64,000 bases of DNA from Vulcanimicrobiota bacterium. Its GTDB lineage: Bacteria; Vulcanimicrobiota; Vulcanimicrobiia; Vulcanimicrobiales; Vulcanimicrobiaceae. Both the position numbers and the translations under genes were made by a program. The stretch's first letter is position 1; each line of letters opens with the position of its first letter. The stretch spans positions 124,001-188,000 of the forward strand of contig DAHUZB010000008.1 of NCBI GenBank assembly GCA_027306785.1. The letters are read 5' to 3'. A model generated the notes under the pieces. That model was given only the letters and a program-made list of their open reading frames with translations. It did not search any database and was not told the DNA's origin. Positions 49,961 through 58,822 of the stretch are shown here, piece by piece.

Positions 49961-50972
49961 GTTCGCCCGTTTCTCCGCACAAGAGCGTCGAGAGATCATT
50001 CAGGAACGCGCAAGTCAGATGCGCGTTGATTTCACGATTGTCGAAAAAGACTTCTGGCTCTGCTGGACGCTTAAAGCGCTTTTCGGGCTCCCTTCCGGGA
50101 ATCCGGCGCTGACATTTAAGGGCGGAACGTCTCTCTCGAAGGCCTATGGCATCATTGACCGATTCTCTGAAGACATCGATGTTGTTATCGATCCGCAATT
50201 CTTTATCGATCAAGGGATCGCCGACCCGGAAGATCACGACATTACGAGTTCGCAACGCGAGAAGCGCATGGCGCATCTCGATGCAGAGTGCGCTAAGTAC
50301 ATCGGCGAGCAGCTCCTGTCACTGTTGCGCTCGAAAATCGCCGAACGGCTTGGCGGCGATCAAGGCTGGGATCTGCTGGTTGATTCGAGCGATCCGAACA
50401 CTCTACTTTTTCATTATCCTAAGAGCGACCCGGGCCGAACGTACGGGTATCTTCGAGACACGGTCAAGATTGAACTTGGATGGCGTGCGAAGTCTGCTCC
50501 CTCCGAGCTCAGGAAGATCGAGCCATATCTAGCTGACGTCCCCATGCTCCTGAGCGAGTCACAACTCGTATGTACAGTGTTGAGACCTGAAAGAACGTTT
50601 TGGGAGAAGGTCACGGCACTACACGCTGAGAGTTTCAGAGACAAGCCAAAGCAGTTCTTTTCACGCCATTACTCGGACGTCGCAGCGATCCTTCGGACGA
50701 GGATCGGGCTAGAAGCTTCGCGCGATCTATCGATGCTCGACGATGTGCGGCTCTTCAAGAGTATTTACTACCACGCGGCTTGGGCTCACTACGATTTGGC
50801 CGTGCCCGGATCGCTAGTGATCGTCCCTGGAAGCGCGCGGATCAGAGAGCTTGAGGCTGACTATCGTGACATGCAGCAGATGTTTCTTCATGAGCCCCCG
50901 TCATTCGGTGCGGTAATTCAGCAGCTCGCGGAGCTTGAGGCAAAGATCAATGGCAACGGAAGGCGGGTGTAG
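49953..50972 (+). CDS. AbiEii-family nucleotidyltransferase toxin
   Basis: The 339-aa AbiEii/AbiGii toxin has the nucleotidyltransferase motifs FKGGTSLSKAYG (57-63 core) and DRFSEDID (69-76), followed by KIELGWRAKS and ERTFWEKVTALH. Such toxins modify tRNA or other targets and stop growth after phage infection. The start overlaps the AbiEi stop. Base composition is lower in GC than the core genome. Confidence 0.9.
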   Translation: MDRFARFSAQERREIIQERASQMRVDFTIVEKDFWLCWTLKALFGLPSGNPALTFKGGTSLSKAYGIIDRFSEDIDVVIDPQFFIDQGIADPEDHDITSSQREKRMAHLDAECAKYIGEQLLSLLRSKIAERLGGDQGWDLLVDSSDPNTLLFHYPKSDPGRTYGYLRDTVKIELGWRAKSAPSELRKIEPYLADVPMLLSESQLVCTVLRPERTFWEKVTALHAESFRDKPKQFFSRHYSDVAAILRTRIGLEASRDLSMLDDVRLFKSIYYHAAWAHYDLAVPGSLVIVPGSARIRELEADYRDMQQMFLHEPPSFGAVIQQLAELEAKINGNGRRV

Positions 50973-50973
50973 C

Positions 50974-51807
50974 GTGAGTAGCCTCACGGAGACTGATAAG
51001 CTCTATTTTGAAAAATTACTAGGGATGGCAGGCGGTTACGTTCTTCACTATACAGATGCAACGTTTGGCGAGTTCTTCAGTCGCCACAAAATCGAAATCC
51101 ACGGACAGAGATACCAAATTTATGGAACCTCGAAAGCTAAGAAGATGCGAGGATTCTGGGAAGTAGAACCGGATGCTCTCGTCGGAACAGTGCTCGACGA
51201 ATTGCTTGACGTCTATGAAACGAACTGCAGCCTGAACGATAGGTCCATAGAGACGGCGGCGCTTAAGAAAGCGCGAGCTATTACTGCCAGACTTTCTGGC
51301 CGGGATGACCCGTTAACGTCGCAGCAAACCGATGATAATTTCTTGCGTAGAGAGTTCACTATCCCGAGCATCTCCAAATTGCCGGTAGAAGCGCAGGTCA
51401 TACCGATCATTGAAAACCGCCTAGCCGAAGCGCGGAAGACGATGGGAGTAAGTGCTTATCTCTCCACCATTTTTCTATGCGGTAGCATCCTGGAAGCCGT
51501 GCTTCTCGGCGCCGCGCAGAAGGAGCCGGCGCGCTTCAATCGGGCGTCCGCAAGTCCAAAAGCTGGAGACGGTAGTGTGAAGCGCTTTCATGAATGGACC
51601 CTCGCTCAATTCATAGATGTTGCCTGCGAGCTTGATCTCTTGAAGCCGGATGTTAAGAAATTCAGTCACGGTCTTCGAGATTTTCGTAACTACATCCATC
51701 CATACGAACAGATGTCGTCGGGGTTCACGCCAGATGACCACACAGCAAAGCTCTGTTTTCAGGCGCTAAAGGCGGCGCTGGCCAGCATCGTTGGGGAGAG
51801 GAAATGA
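50974..51807 (+). CDS. AbiJ-like abortive-infection protein with HEPN RNase motif
   Basis: About 277 aa. The N-terminal segment (GGYVLHYTDATFGEFF, IYGTSKAKKMRGFW, LLDVYE) matches the AbiJ N-terminal domain type that accompanies HEPN effectors. The C-terminal helical domain ends with R235DFRNYIH242, an R-x6-H pattern consistent with a HEPN ribonuclease. The GTG at 50974 follows the toxin stop by 1 bp; an ATG at 50950 is possible. It is likely cotranscribed with the AbiE pair. Family recall is mine and unverified. Confidence 0.7.
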   Translation: MSSLTETDKLYFEKLLGMAGGYVLHYTDATFGEFFSRHKIEIHGQRYQIYGTSKAKKMRGFWEVEPDALVGTVLDELLDVYETNCSLNDRSIETAALKKARAITARLSGRDDPLTSQQTDDNFLRREFTIPSISKLPVEAQVIPIIENRLAEARKTMGVSAYLSTIFLCGSILEAVLLGAAQKEPARFNRASASPKAGDGSVKRFHEWTLAQFIDVACELDLLKPDVKKFSHGLRDFRNYIHPYEQMSSGFTPDDHTAKLCFQALKAALASIVGERK

Positions 51808-51874
51808 AACCGATGATTCGGGGTTCGGGGCATCGCCAAAATGTAGTCTGCAGAAAGCGGGCGAACTTAGCGAT

Positions 51875-52561
51875 ATGAGCCCTTTTGTAGAGTCTCGCAA
51901 GAGGCCATTCGGGCATCCTGCAACGACCGCGGATGTAGAACTAATTAAGAGTCGGCGGAGGGTCGTCGATCACGGGGAAGTCTTCACTCCCCCGTGGATG
52001 GCGGACGCGATGCTCGACCTCGTAAAGGACGAATCGGAGCGGATTGACTCTCGCTTCTTGGAGCCCGCCTGCGGATCGGGGAACTTTCTCGTCCCGGTAC
52101 TCGAACGGAAGCTGGCAACTGTCGAGAAGCGGTATAGCAAGAGCGAGTTTGAGAAGCGTAACTACGCGTTGCTCGGTCTCATGTGCATTTATGGCATCGA
52201 GTTGCTCGCTGACAATGCTAGCGAGTGCCGTGAGAGCCTCCTTGGCGTGTTTGCCTCCTATTTAGACTTGGATGAGCCAGACGACCACTACCAGGCCGCT
52301 AAGACTGTACTAGTTGCCAACATTGTCCAAGGCGATGCTCTTACGATGACCGACGCCGATGGCGACGCGATCGTGTTCCCTGAGTGGGGCTACCTCGGTA
52401 AGGGGCGCTTTCAGCGACGCGATTTCCGGTACGACACATTGACGCAAACCAGTGCTTTTGGGGAGGAAGGCACGCTGTTTGCTGACTTAGGGCATCACGA
52501 GATCTTTGAACCGATTAAGAGTTACCCAACGTTGACTGTTGCAGAAATCGCCCGTGGCTGA
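51875..52561 (+). CDS. Short N6-adenine methyltransferase-type subunit
   Basis: The 228-aa protein has HGEVFTPPWMADAMLDLV and the AdoMet motif LEPACGSGNFLVPVL, typical of DNA adenine methylases, then IVQGDALTMTDADGD and WGYLGKGRFQRRDF. No NPPY catalytic motif is present in this chain; the next gene supplies one. It may be half of a split methylase or a second, specificity-like unit. The ATG at 51875 gives a sensible N-terminus. Its end overlaps the next gene. Confidence 0.7.
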   Translation: MSPFVESRKRPFGHPATTADVELIKSRRRVVDHGEVFTPPWMADAMLDLVKDESERIDSRFLEPACGSGNFLVPVLERKLATVEKRYSKSEFEKRNYALLGLMCIYGIELLADNASECRESLLGVFASYLDLDEPDDHYQAAKTVLVANIVQGDALTMTDADGDAIVFPEWGYLGKGRFQRRDFRYDTLTQTSAFGEEGTLFADLGHHEIFEPIKSYPTLTVAEIARG

Positions 52562-54245
52562 AACGCTAGTGTCAACCGTGGCGCAGCCATCGAAGGCTGA
52601 GTTCGTTTTTGCCGGCCGAAGCCCTGACGTGTTAACGTGCATCGCCAACCTCTCGAACGATGAAGTCTTTACACCACCAGAGTTGGCGAAGCGGATGCTT
52701 GATGATGTAGCTATGGCTTGGGCTGAGGCGAACGACGGTAAGAATATCTGGTCGGATAAGACCGTGAAGTTTCTCGATCCGTTTACGAAGTCGGGCGTGT
52801 TTTTACGCGAGATCGCCTCTAAGCTCGTTGAGGGGTTGAAAGACGAGATTCCTGATCTTCAAGAGCGAGTGAATCACATCCTTACCGAGCAAGTTTTTGG
52901 AATTGCCATAACACAGCTCACTGCCTACATTGCGAGGAGGAGCCTCTATTGCTCGAAGTTTGCGAACGGGCCGCATTCTATTGTAACGGTTTTTGGCGAG
53001 GGAGACGGATATGGAAAATCCGACGGACACATCTGGTTCGAGCGTCTTGAGCATACGTGGGAAGGCGGGACCGAATGGAAGATGATCGTCGATCCAAATA
53101 CCGGTAAGAAGTACAAGAGAACTATCAACGGACGGTGCCGCTACTGCAGTGCAAGTCAATCGACGTGGGAACGGGCGGAGGGTTTGGAACTTCATGCCTA
53201 TCCGTTTACACATACAGATAACATTCATGCGCGGATCGCCGAGATTTTTGGAGCAGACATGAAATTCGACGTAGTTATAGGTAACCCGCCATATCAATTA
53301 AAGGGAGGGGCTGGCGGCACCAACGATGCTTCGATCTATCCGCAGTTTGTCGATCAAGCGCGCGCCCTAGATGCGCGGTTCCTAGTGATGGTGATACCGT
53401 CGCGCTGGCTTGCTGGTGGGCGTGATATGGGTCAGTTTCGCGATTCGATGCTCAAGGGCGGGCACCTGAGGCGCTTCGTTGATTATACCAAAATGAACAC
53501 CGCTTTCCCAGGTGTGGATTTTGAAGGCGGGGTTGGCTATTTTGTCTGGGATCGGGACTCAGAGGGTCCGTGTCTCTATACGCTCCACTTGGGCGACAAC
53601 GACCCCGTTACGACTGAGCGCAATCTCGACGACTACGATATCTTCGTTCGCGATACTCGCGCACTAGCGATCTTGAATAAGGTTACCGCGAAGACCGAGA
53701 AAACCATGGACGCGTTGGTGAGCGGCGATACGCCATTTGGGCTGGCGACGAATTTCAGCGACTATGACAAGAAACAGGGAAAGAACACGCTTCAACTATT
53801 CATGACGATCAAGCAGAAACGCGAAGTTGTTTGGGTGAAGGAAAATTTCATCACGAAGAACCGCCAACTAATTCGTGCGTGGAAGCTTCTGATACCAAAG
53901 GCTTACGGCGAACGCGGTGCAATACCGGCAAACGTCCTCGGACCGAGTATCGTCGCGCCTCCGGATTCCGTCTGCTCGCAAACTTACCTAGTGATCGGGC
54001 CGTTCCCGAATCGGCGGCAAGCGCGTAGCGTGCAATCCTATCTCTGGACAAGATTCGCCCGTTTCTTGATTTCGTTGAGGAAAATAACGCAGGATGTCCC
54101 TAAGGGCGCTTACGCTTGGCTTCCCGTACAAGACTGGGATCGACCGTGGACGGATTTGGACCTATACAAGAAATATGGAATCAGGAAAGATGAGATCGCA
54201 TTTATTGAATCTATGATCCGCCCGATGGGCGGCTCTGATGAGTAA
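52554..54245 (+). CDS. Eco57I-like DNA methyltransferase subunit
   Basis: About 563 aa. NDEVFTPPELAKRMLDD is followed by an altered motif I, FLDPFTKSGVFLREI, and the catalytic VIGNPPYQLKGG near residue 242. A large C-terminal target-recognition-like region follows, with a CxxC-like GRCRYCSAS near residue 195. It resembles Eco57I-type methylase/restriction proteins. The GTG at 52554 overlaps the previous gene by 8 bp; a TTG at 52539 is an alternative. The helicase start overlaps its stop by 8 bp. Confidence 0.78.
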   Translation: MAETLVSTVAQPSKAEFVFAGRSPDVLTCIANLSNDEVFTPPELAKRMLDDVAMAWAEANDGKNIWSDKTVKFLDPFTKSGVFLREIASKLVEGLKDEIPDLQERVNHILTEQVFGIAITQLTAYIARRSLYCSKFANGPHSIVTVFGEGDGYGKSDGHIWFERLEHTWEGGTEWKMIVDPNTGKKYKRTINGRCRYCSASQSTWERAEGLELHAYPFTHTDNIHARIAEIFGADMKFDVVIGNPPYQLKGGAGGTNDASIYPQFVDQARALDARFLVMVIPSRWLAGGRDMGQFRDSMLKGGHLRRFVDYTKMNTAFPGVDFEGGVGYFVWDRDSEGPCLYTLHLGDNDPVTTERNLDDYDIFVRDTRALAILNKVTAKTEKTMDALVSGDTPFGLATNFSDYDKKQGKNTLQLFMTIKQKREVVWVKENFITKNRQLIRAWKLLIPKAYGERGAIPANVLGPSIVAPPDSVCSQTYLVIGPFPNRRQARSVQSYLWTRFARFLISLRKITQDVPKGAYAWLPVQDWDRPWTDLDLYKKYGIRKDEIAFIESMIRPMGGSDE

Positions 54246-56790
54246 GTCATCTGAAGAGCTCTTTCCGCAGAAACCAGACGCCCCGCCGCGTATCTATGCA
54301 TATTCGTTGAGCAATCGCCCCGGTGAATTAAAAGTTGGGCAGACGACTCGCAATGTTAAGAAGCGTATTGCAGAGCAGACAAAGACTGCAGGACAGCACC
54401 CGACAATTCATGTCGATGAGCTTGCGGTGCGCGACGACGGCACTACATTTACCGATTTCGACGTGCGTGATCGACTCAGGCAGAAAGGACACGCAAATCC
54501 CGAACTGGAGTGGATGAAATGCTCCGCGGCTGACGTGCTTACCGTAGTCACGGAGCTTCGATTGGGCTTGGAACTGTCAGGCACGCATCATCTGACTTTT
54601 CCCATGCGTCCCGAACAGCAAGTAGCTGTCGAGAAGACATTTCACTTCTTCAAGACCTCATGGGAAGATAACAAGAACGCGGTTCCGCGCTTTCTCTGGA
54701 ACGCGAAGATGCGTTTCGGCAAGACCTTCGCCTCGTACCAATTGGCGAAAAAGATGAGCCAACATACGAAAAAGCCCGTAAAGATACTTGTCGTAACGTT
54801 CAAGCCGGCGGTAGAAGATGCGTGGCAGACCGACCTAGAGTCACACAAAGACTTCGATGGGTGGCAGTATCTCTCGGCGCAGACCGGCTCCGATCCGGGC
54901 GATGCTGACCCTAAGAAGTCACTCGTGTATTTCGGCTCGTTTCAAGACCTCCTCGGCCGCGACAAGGCCGGGAATATAAAGGCGAAAAATGAGTGGCTTC
55001 ATGTCGTCAATTGGGATTTGGTTATCTTTGACGAATATCACTTCGGCGCATGGCGGGATTCGGCCAAAGAACTCTTCGAAGGCGAAGATGATACTCAGGC
55101 AAAGAAGGAGATCGCGGCCCAGTATGGCGGCGACCTGGAACAATTCAACGAGGACCGGGGTGAGCTGGGCGAGGCGGAAGCTGAGTTTCTTCCGATAACG
55201 ACGCGGGCGTTTCTCTACCTTTCGGGGACGCCGTTTAAGGCGTTGGCAAATGGTGAGTTCGACGACTTCAATATCTTTAATTGGACATACACTGACGAGC
55301 AGCGCGCAAAAGAAATGTTTGCGACGACGCATCCCGGTAAATGGAATCCGTACGGTGCCCTCCCGCAGATGCGCCTGTTTACATATCAGATGCCGGATGA
55401 ACTCATTGCTATCGCCAGTCAGGGAGAATTTGATGAATTTGACCTCAACGAGTTCTTTGCTGCAGATGGGATCAGTCAGAAGGCGAAGTTTAAGCACAAG
55501 AACGAAGTTCAGAAGTGGATAGATATCATCCGGGGTGCCTATCAGGCGACCCAGATAGATAATCTCAAACAGGGAGCGAAGCGCCCGCCCTTCCCATATG
55601 CTGACGTCCGTCTTCTGCCGTATTTGCAGCACTCATTCTGGTTCTTACCAAGCGTTGCGGCCTGCCACGCCATGGCAAATCTCCTCGCCGAGAAGCAGAA
55701 TGTCTTCTGGCGAGAATACAAGGTCCTAGCTGTTGCCGGTACGGGCGCGGGGATCGGTCTCGAAGCGCTTCCGCCTGTTCGCGAGGCCATCGGGAACGGA
55801 TTCGACACGAAGACGATCACACTCTCGTGCGGGAAGCTTACGACCGGGGTTAGTGTCCCACAGTGGTCGTCGATCCTAATGCTTCGCAACCTCAAGTCGC
55901 CCGAGACGTATTTCCAGGCGGCATTTCGTGTGCAGACGCCGTGGTCGGTGAAGAACCCGAATGGGGACAACCCGAACGAAGAGGAGGTTCTCAAGCCGGT
56001 ATGCTTCGTGTTCGACTTTGCTCCAACGCGTGCGTTGCGTCAGATCAGCGATTACGCGATCGGCCTTTCGCCTTATGAATCGAACCCGGAGCACGCAGTC
56101 GAGGAACTAGTATCGTTCTTGCCCGTGCTCGCCTACGACGGATCGAATATGACGCAGGTCGATGCGGGAGGGATCCTCGACATCGCGATGGCGGGCACAA
56201 GCGCCACGCTCTTGGCGCGTAAATGGGAGAGCGCGCTTCTCGTTAACGTGGATAACGACACTCTCAAGAAGATTCTCGAGAACGAAAAGGCGATGCGAGC
56301 CGTAATGAATATCGAGGGCTTCCGCGCTCTCGGGGACAACATTATTGAGACGATAATCAACAAGAGCGAGAAGGTCAAAGAGGCAAAGAAGAAGGCCGGA
56401 GAGGGGAATGGGAAAGTCCCGCGCGAGATTTCCGAAGAAGAGAAGGAGTATAAATCGAAGCGCAAGCTGATTCAAGAGAAACTCATCAAATTTGCAACGC
56501 GTATCCCGGCATTCATGTATCTGACGGACTTCCGAGAGAATACACTCCAGGATGTGATCACGCAGATCGAGCCGGAACTCTTTAAGACTGTTACAGGCTT
56601 GACGGTGGAAGACTTTGGCCTTCTGGTCTCTTTGAATGTCTTCAATTCTGCGCAGATGAATCAGGCTGTTTTCGCTTTCCGACGTTACGAGGACGCGAGC
56701 CTCGCATATACTGGAATCGAATCTCATGAGGGGCTGCGCCGCTGGGGGCTCTACGATACGGTGGTCGCTAAAGAGACGGGCGTCGCATGA
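54238..56790 (+). CDS. DEAD/DEAH helicase with N-terminal GIY-YIG-like domain
   Basis: The 850-aa protein starts with a GIY-YIG/MUG113-like module (RIYAYSLSNRPGELKVGQTTRNVKKRI). SF2 helicase motifs follow: MRFGKTFASYQLA (Walker A region, about 156-164), VIFDEYHFGAW (DEYH, about 265), FLYLSGTPFKAL and YFQAAFRVQTPW. The C-terminal part is helical and charged. This is the motor, and possibly the nuclease, of the restriction-modification-like operon. Codon use is AT-richer than in the core genome. Confidence 0.8.
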   Translation: MSKSSEELFPQKPDAPPRIYAYSLSNRPGELKVGQTTRNVKKRIAEQTKTAGQHPTIHVDELAVRDDGTTFTDFDVRDRLRQKGHANPELEWMKCSAADVLTVVTELRLGLELSGTHHLTFPMRPEQQVAVEKTFHFFKTSWEDNKNAVPRFLWNAKMRFGKTFASYQLAKKMSQHTKKPVKILVVTFKPAVEDAWQTDLESHKDFDGWQYLSAQTGSDPGDADPKKSLVYFGSFQDLLGRDKAGNIKAKNEWLHVVNWDLVIFDEYHFGAWRDSAKELFEGEDDTQAKKEIAAQYGGDLEQFNEDRGELGEAEAEFLPITTRAFLYLSGTPFKALANGEFDDFNIFNWTYTDEQRAKEMFATTHPGKWNPYGALPQMRLFTYQMPDELIAIASQGEFDEFDLNEFFAADGISQKAKFKHKNEVQKWIDIIRGAYQATQIDNLKQGAKRPPFPYADVRLLPYLQHSFWFLPSVAACHAMANLLAEKQNVFWREYKVLAVAGTGAGIGLEALPPVREAIGNGFDTKTITLSCGKLTTGVSVPQWSSILMLRNLKSPETYFQAAFRVQTPWSVKNPNGDNPNEEEVLKPVCFVFDFAPTRALRQISDYAIGLSPYESNPEHAVEELVSFLPVLAYDGSNMTQVDAGGILDIAMAGTSATLLARKWESALLVNVDNDTLKKILENEKAMRAVMNIEGFRALGDNIIETIINKSEKVKEAKKKAGEGNGKVPREISEEEKEYKSKRKLIQEKLIKFATRIPAFMYLTDFRENTLQDVITQIEPELFKTVTGLTVEDFGLLVSLNVFNSAQMNQAVFAFRRYEDASLAYTGIESHEGLRRWGLYDTVVAKETGVA

Positions 56791-56909
56791 ACCATGTACG
56801 CGCTGGTTTGTCGTCGGGGAGGCCGTCGAACGCATCAAGGACGGGACGATTACTGATTATGTGTATGCCCCCAAAGCGGCGCGTTTGACGCGCGCCGAGA
56901 AGGTGTAAT
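56791..56909 (+). other. Gap between helicase and nuclease genes with a relict-looking reading frame
   Basis: 119 bp. One frame, open from inside the helicase gene (ATG 56726) to TAA 56906-56908, encodes a protein-like stretch (WFVVGEAVERIKDGTITDY, LTRAEKV) with no start of its own after the helicase stop. It may be a remnant of a small gene. The nuclease ribosome site lies at its end. Confidence 0.35.
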
Positions 56910-57770
56910 GTGGAGTACGTGAAGGCCGATCCGATCGTCCTGAAAGCACACCCTCAGTTGAATGAAAAGTGGGTGCAGGAGCGAATCGCCGATGACCCGA
57001 CGATCCTTGGCCTCGGCGATGTCGTCCTTAGGCAAAAAGAGCGAACCCAGCCGAGAGCGGGACGCCTCGACCTCTTGCTGCAAGACGCCGACGGGGCGCG
57101 TCGATACGAAGTCGAGCTACAGCTTGGCCAGTCGGACGAAGCACACATTATTAGAACCATCGAATACTGGGATATCGAGCGTCGGAGATACCCGCAATAT
57201 GATCATGTTGCCGTGCTCGTCGCGGAAGACATTACCACCCGGTTTCTCAACGTGATCGGGCTCTTCAACGGGCAAATTCCGTTGATCGCGATCCAAATGA
57301 ACGCGGTCGTCGTCGACGGTAAAATCGCGCTCGTGTTCACCAAGGTGCTCGATGAGTTTAGTCGTGGGCTTGTTGACGAGGACGAAGATGCGGCCGCGGC
57401 GCCAGCTGACAGGGCCTATTGGGAGGCGAAGAGCAACACCCTAACGCTCGTTGATCGGCTTCTCCCATTCGTTCAGGCCCTCGATCCTTCGCTGAAGCTC
57501 AAATACAACAAATTCTACATAGGTCTAGCTAAGGACGATCGTCCCAATAATTTCATCCAATTCCGACCGCAGAAGCGCTCGTTCGTTCTGGAATTCCGGC
57601 TAAATCGATCGGCGGACGTCGAGGCAATCATCAACGACGCAAACCTTGAAAGTCTGGAGTATTCGCGATGGGGATACTATCGTGTCCGGCTGACCGTTGA
57701 GGACCTTGAAAAGAACAAAGATGCTCTGGAGTCGCTCGTTAAGATGGCGTTCGAAGAGAGCGGTTCTTAG
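56910..57770 (+). CDS. PD-(D/E)XK-like nuclease of the restriction-like operon
   Basis: The 286-aa protein has RAGRLDLLLQDADG (D54) and RRYEVELQLGQ (E69-x-Q71), the spacing of a PD-(D/E)XK core with Gln in place of the usual Lys. It is followed by HIIRTIEYWDIERRRYPQYDH, a pattern seen in RM-associated nucleases. The C-terminal domain (FRPQKRSFVLEFRL) may bind DNA. The GTG at 56910 follows GAGAAGG. It is the last gene of the plus-strand operon and converges on the hypermodification operon. Confidence 0.68.
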   Translation: MEYVKADPIVLKAHPQLNEKWVQERIADDPTILGLGDVVLRQKERTQPRAGRLDLLLQDADGARRYEVELQLGQSDEAHIIRTIEYWDIERRRYPQYDHVAVLVAEDITTRFLNVIGLFNGQIPLIAIQMNAVVVDGKIALVFTKVLDEFSRGLVDEDEDAAAAPADRAYWEAKSNTLTLVDRLLPFVQALDPSLKLKYNKFYIGLAKDDRPNNFIQFRPQKRSFVLEFRLNRSADVEAIINDANLESLEYSRWGYYRVRLTVEDLEKNKDALESLVKMAFEESGS

Positions 57771-57830
57771 GCGATAGGGCCTTGATCGAGGCAACGTTGC
57801 CGCGCGCACGTTAAGCGAAGCGCCGCACTG

Positions 57831-58817
57831 TCAGATCGAGTCTCTTTGAACAAGTCCCCACTTCGGAGGATACCACTGATCAAAGCCGCCCTTTGGCTCG
57901 CCAAAGCGGCGTTTAATGCGAGTGCGCCCCGAGCCTTGTACTTGCGGGTGTGCTACTCGCGCGTACTTATCGACCTCGCAAAAGAGGTTCTGGCAGTCGA
58001 TAAGCTGTAGCGCGCGACCCCATAGAAGTCTAAACGGCAGGTCGCGCGCTTCGAACTCGCGGCTCGCGTTTTCCGTCACAGCGCGAATCACGTCCTCATC
58101 GCCAAGGCCGGCCGTATGCTCGAAGGCCTTTCGGATGCCACTGCGGGCGCCGGGCCCGGCGACGACATGGTCCATCTCGGAGAAATTCAGGATCGGGCTA
58201 TAGTTAAGGTCGATCGCGAACTGGAAAGCGAGAAAGTCGCCAATTGACGGATAGGAACGTAGCATCTCAAATGCGTCGCGCAGCGACCGAGAGGCCGTCA
58301 ATCGCTGCGGAAGCTCGTCACGCATCATCATTTCGAGCAGTAGCAGGTGATTCGAATGCTTCCGTTTGCGTCCTAGACCGGGCGGCGGAACGATGTAGGC
58401 GGAGGAGTAAATGCGCTCGCCGCGAGCCATAAGGCTCGCTAGTATTCGATCGTAACGTGCAAAGTCAAACGTTCCCCACATAGGTTGTGTAACGAGCCCC
58501 ACGAGGTGCTGCCACGTTTCGATGCGATTGAATATCTTGAAGAGAAAGATGCGGAAGAAAATCTCCTCCGGTGACTGCGGACCCTCGTAGATTACGTGGC
58601 GGATAAGGTATTGGCTAACACGATCGGCGACGCGATAGACGTTCGTAAATCGGAATGCGCGAAGGATGTCGTCATCAGTCCAGGGCGGCGGATCTCCAGA
58701 GAGACGCCGGAAGAAGATCTCTTGGCGTTCGTGCGCAAAGCGCCAGTAGGTGTCGAACACTGGCGTCGTTGGCAATGCGATGCGCTGGGAGATTCTGAAA
58801 GAACGCTGGACGGCCAT
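57831..58817 (-). CDS. DNA-base-hypermodification family protein (hmdU-kinase helical domain/aGPT-Pplase-like)
   Basis: The 328-aa protein is marked by PVFDTYWRFAHERQEIFFRRLSG, FRFTNVYRVADRVSQYLI, FFRIFLFKIFNRIETW, FQFAIDLNYSPILNFSEMD and LWGRALQLIDCQNLFCEVDKYARVAHP. I recall this family as the 'putative DNA base hypermodification' group linked to 5-hydroxymethyl-dU kinases and alpha-glutamyl/putrescinyl-thymine enzymes of phages. No P-loop is visible. It is the last gene of a four-gene minus-strand operon, 5 bp after the MazG-like gene. The chemistry here is unknown. Confidence 0.62.
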   Translation of the reverse strand: MAVQRSFRISQRIALPTTPVFDTYWRFAHERQEIFFRRLSGDPPPWTDDDILRAFRFTNVYRVADRVSQYLIRHVIYEGPQSPEEIFFRIFLFKIFNRIETWQHLVGLVTQPMWGTFDFARYDRILASLMARGERIYSSAYIVPPPGLGRKRKHSNHLLLLEMMMRDELPQRLTASRSLRDAFEMLRSYPSIGDFLAFQFAIDLNYSPILNFSEMDHVVAGPGARSGIRKAFEHTAGLGDEDVIRAVTENASREFEARDLPFRLLWGRALQLIDCQNLFCEVDKYARVAHPQVQGSGRTRIKRRFGEPKGGFDQWYPPKWGLVQRDSI

Positions 58818-58822
58818 CGCTG

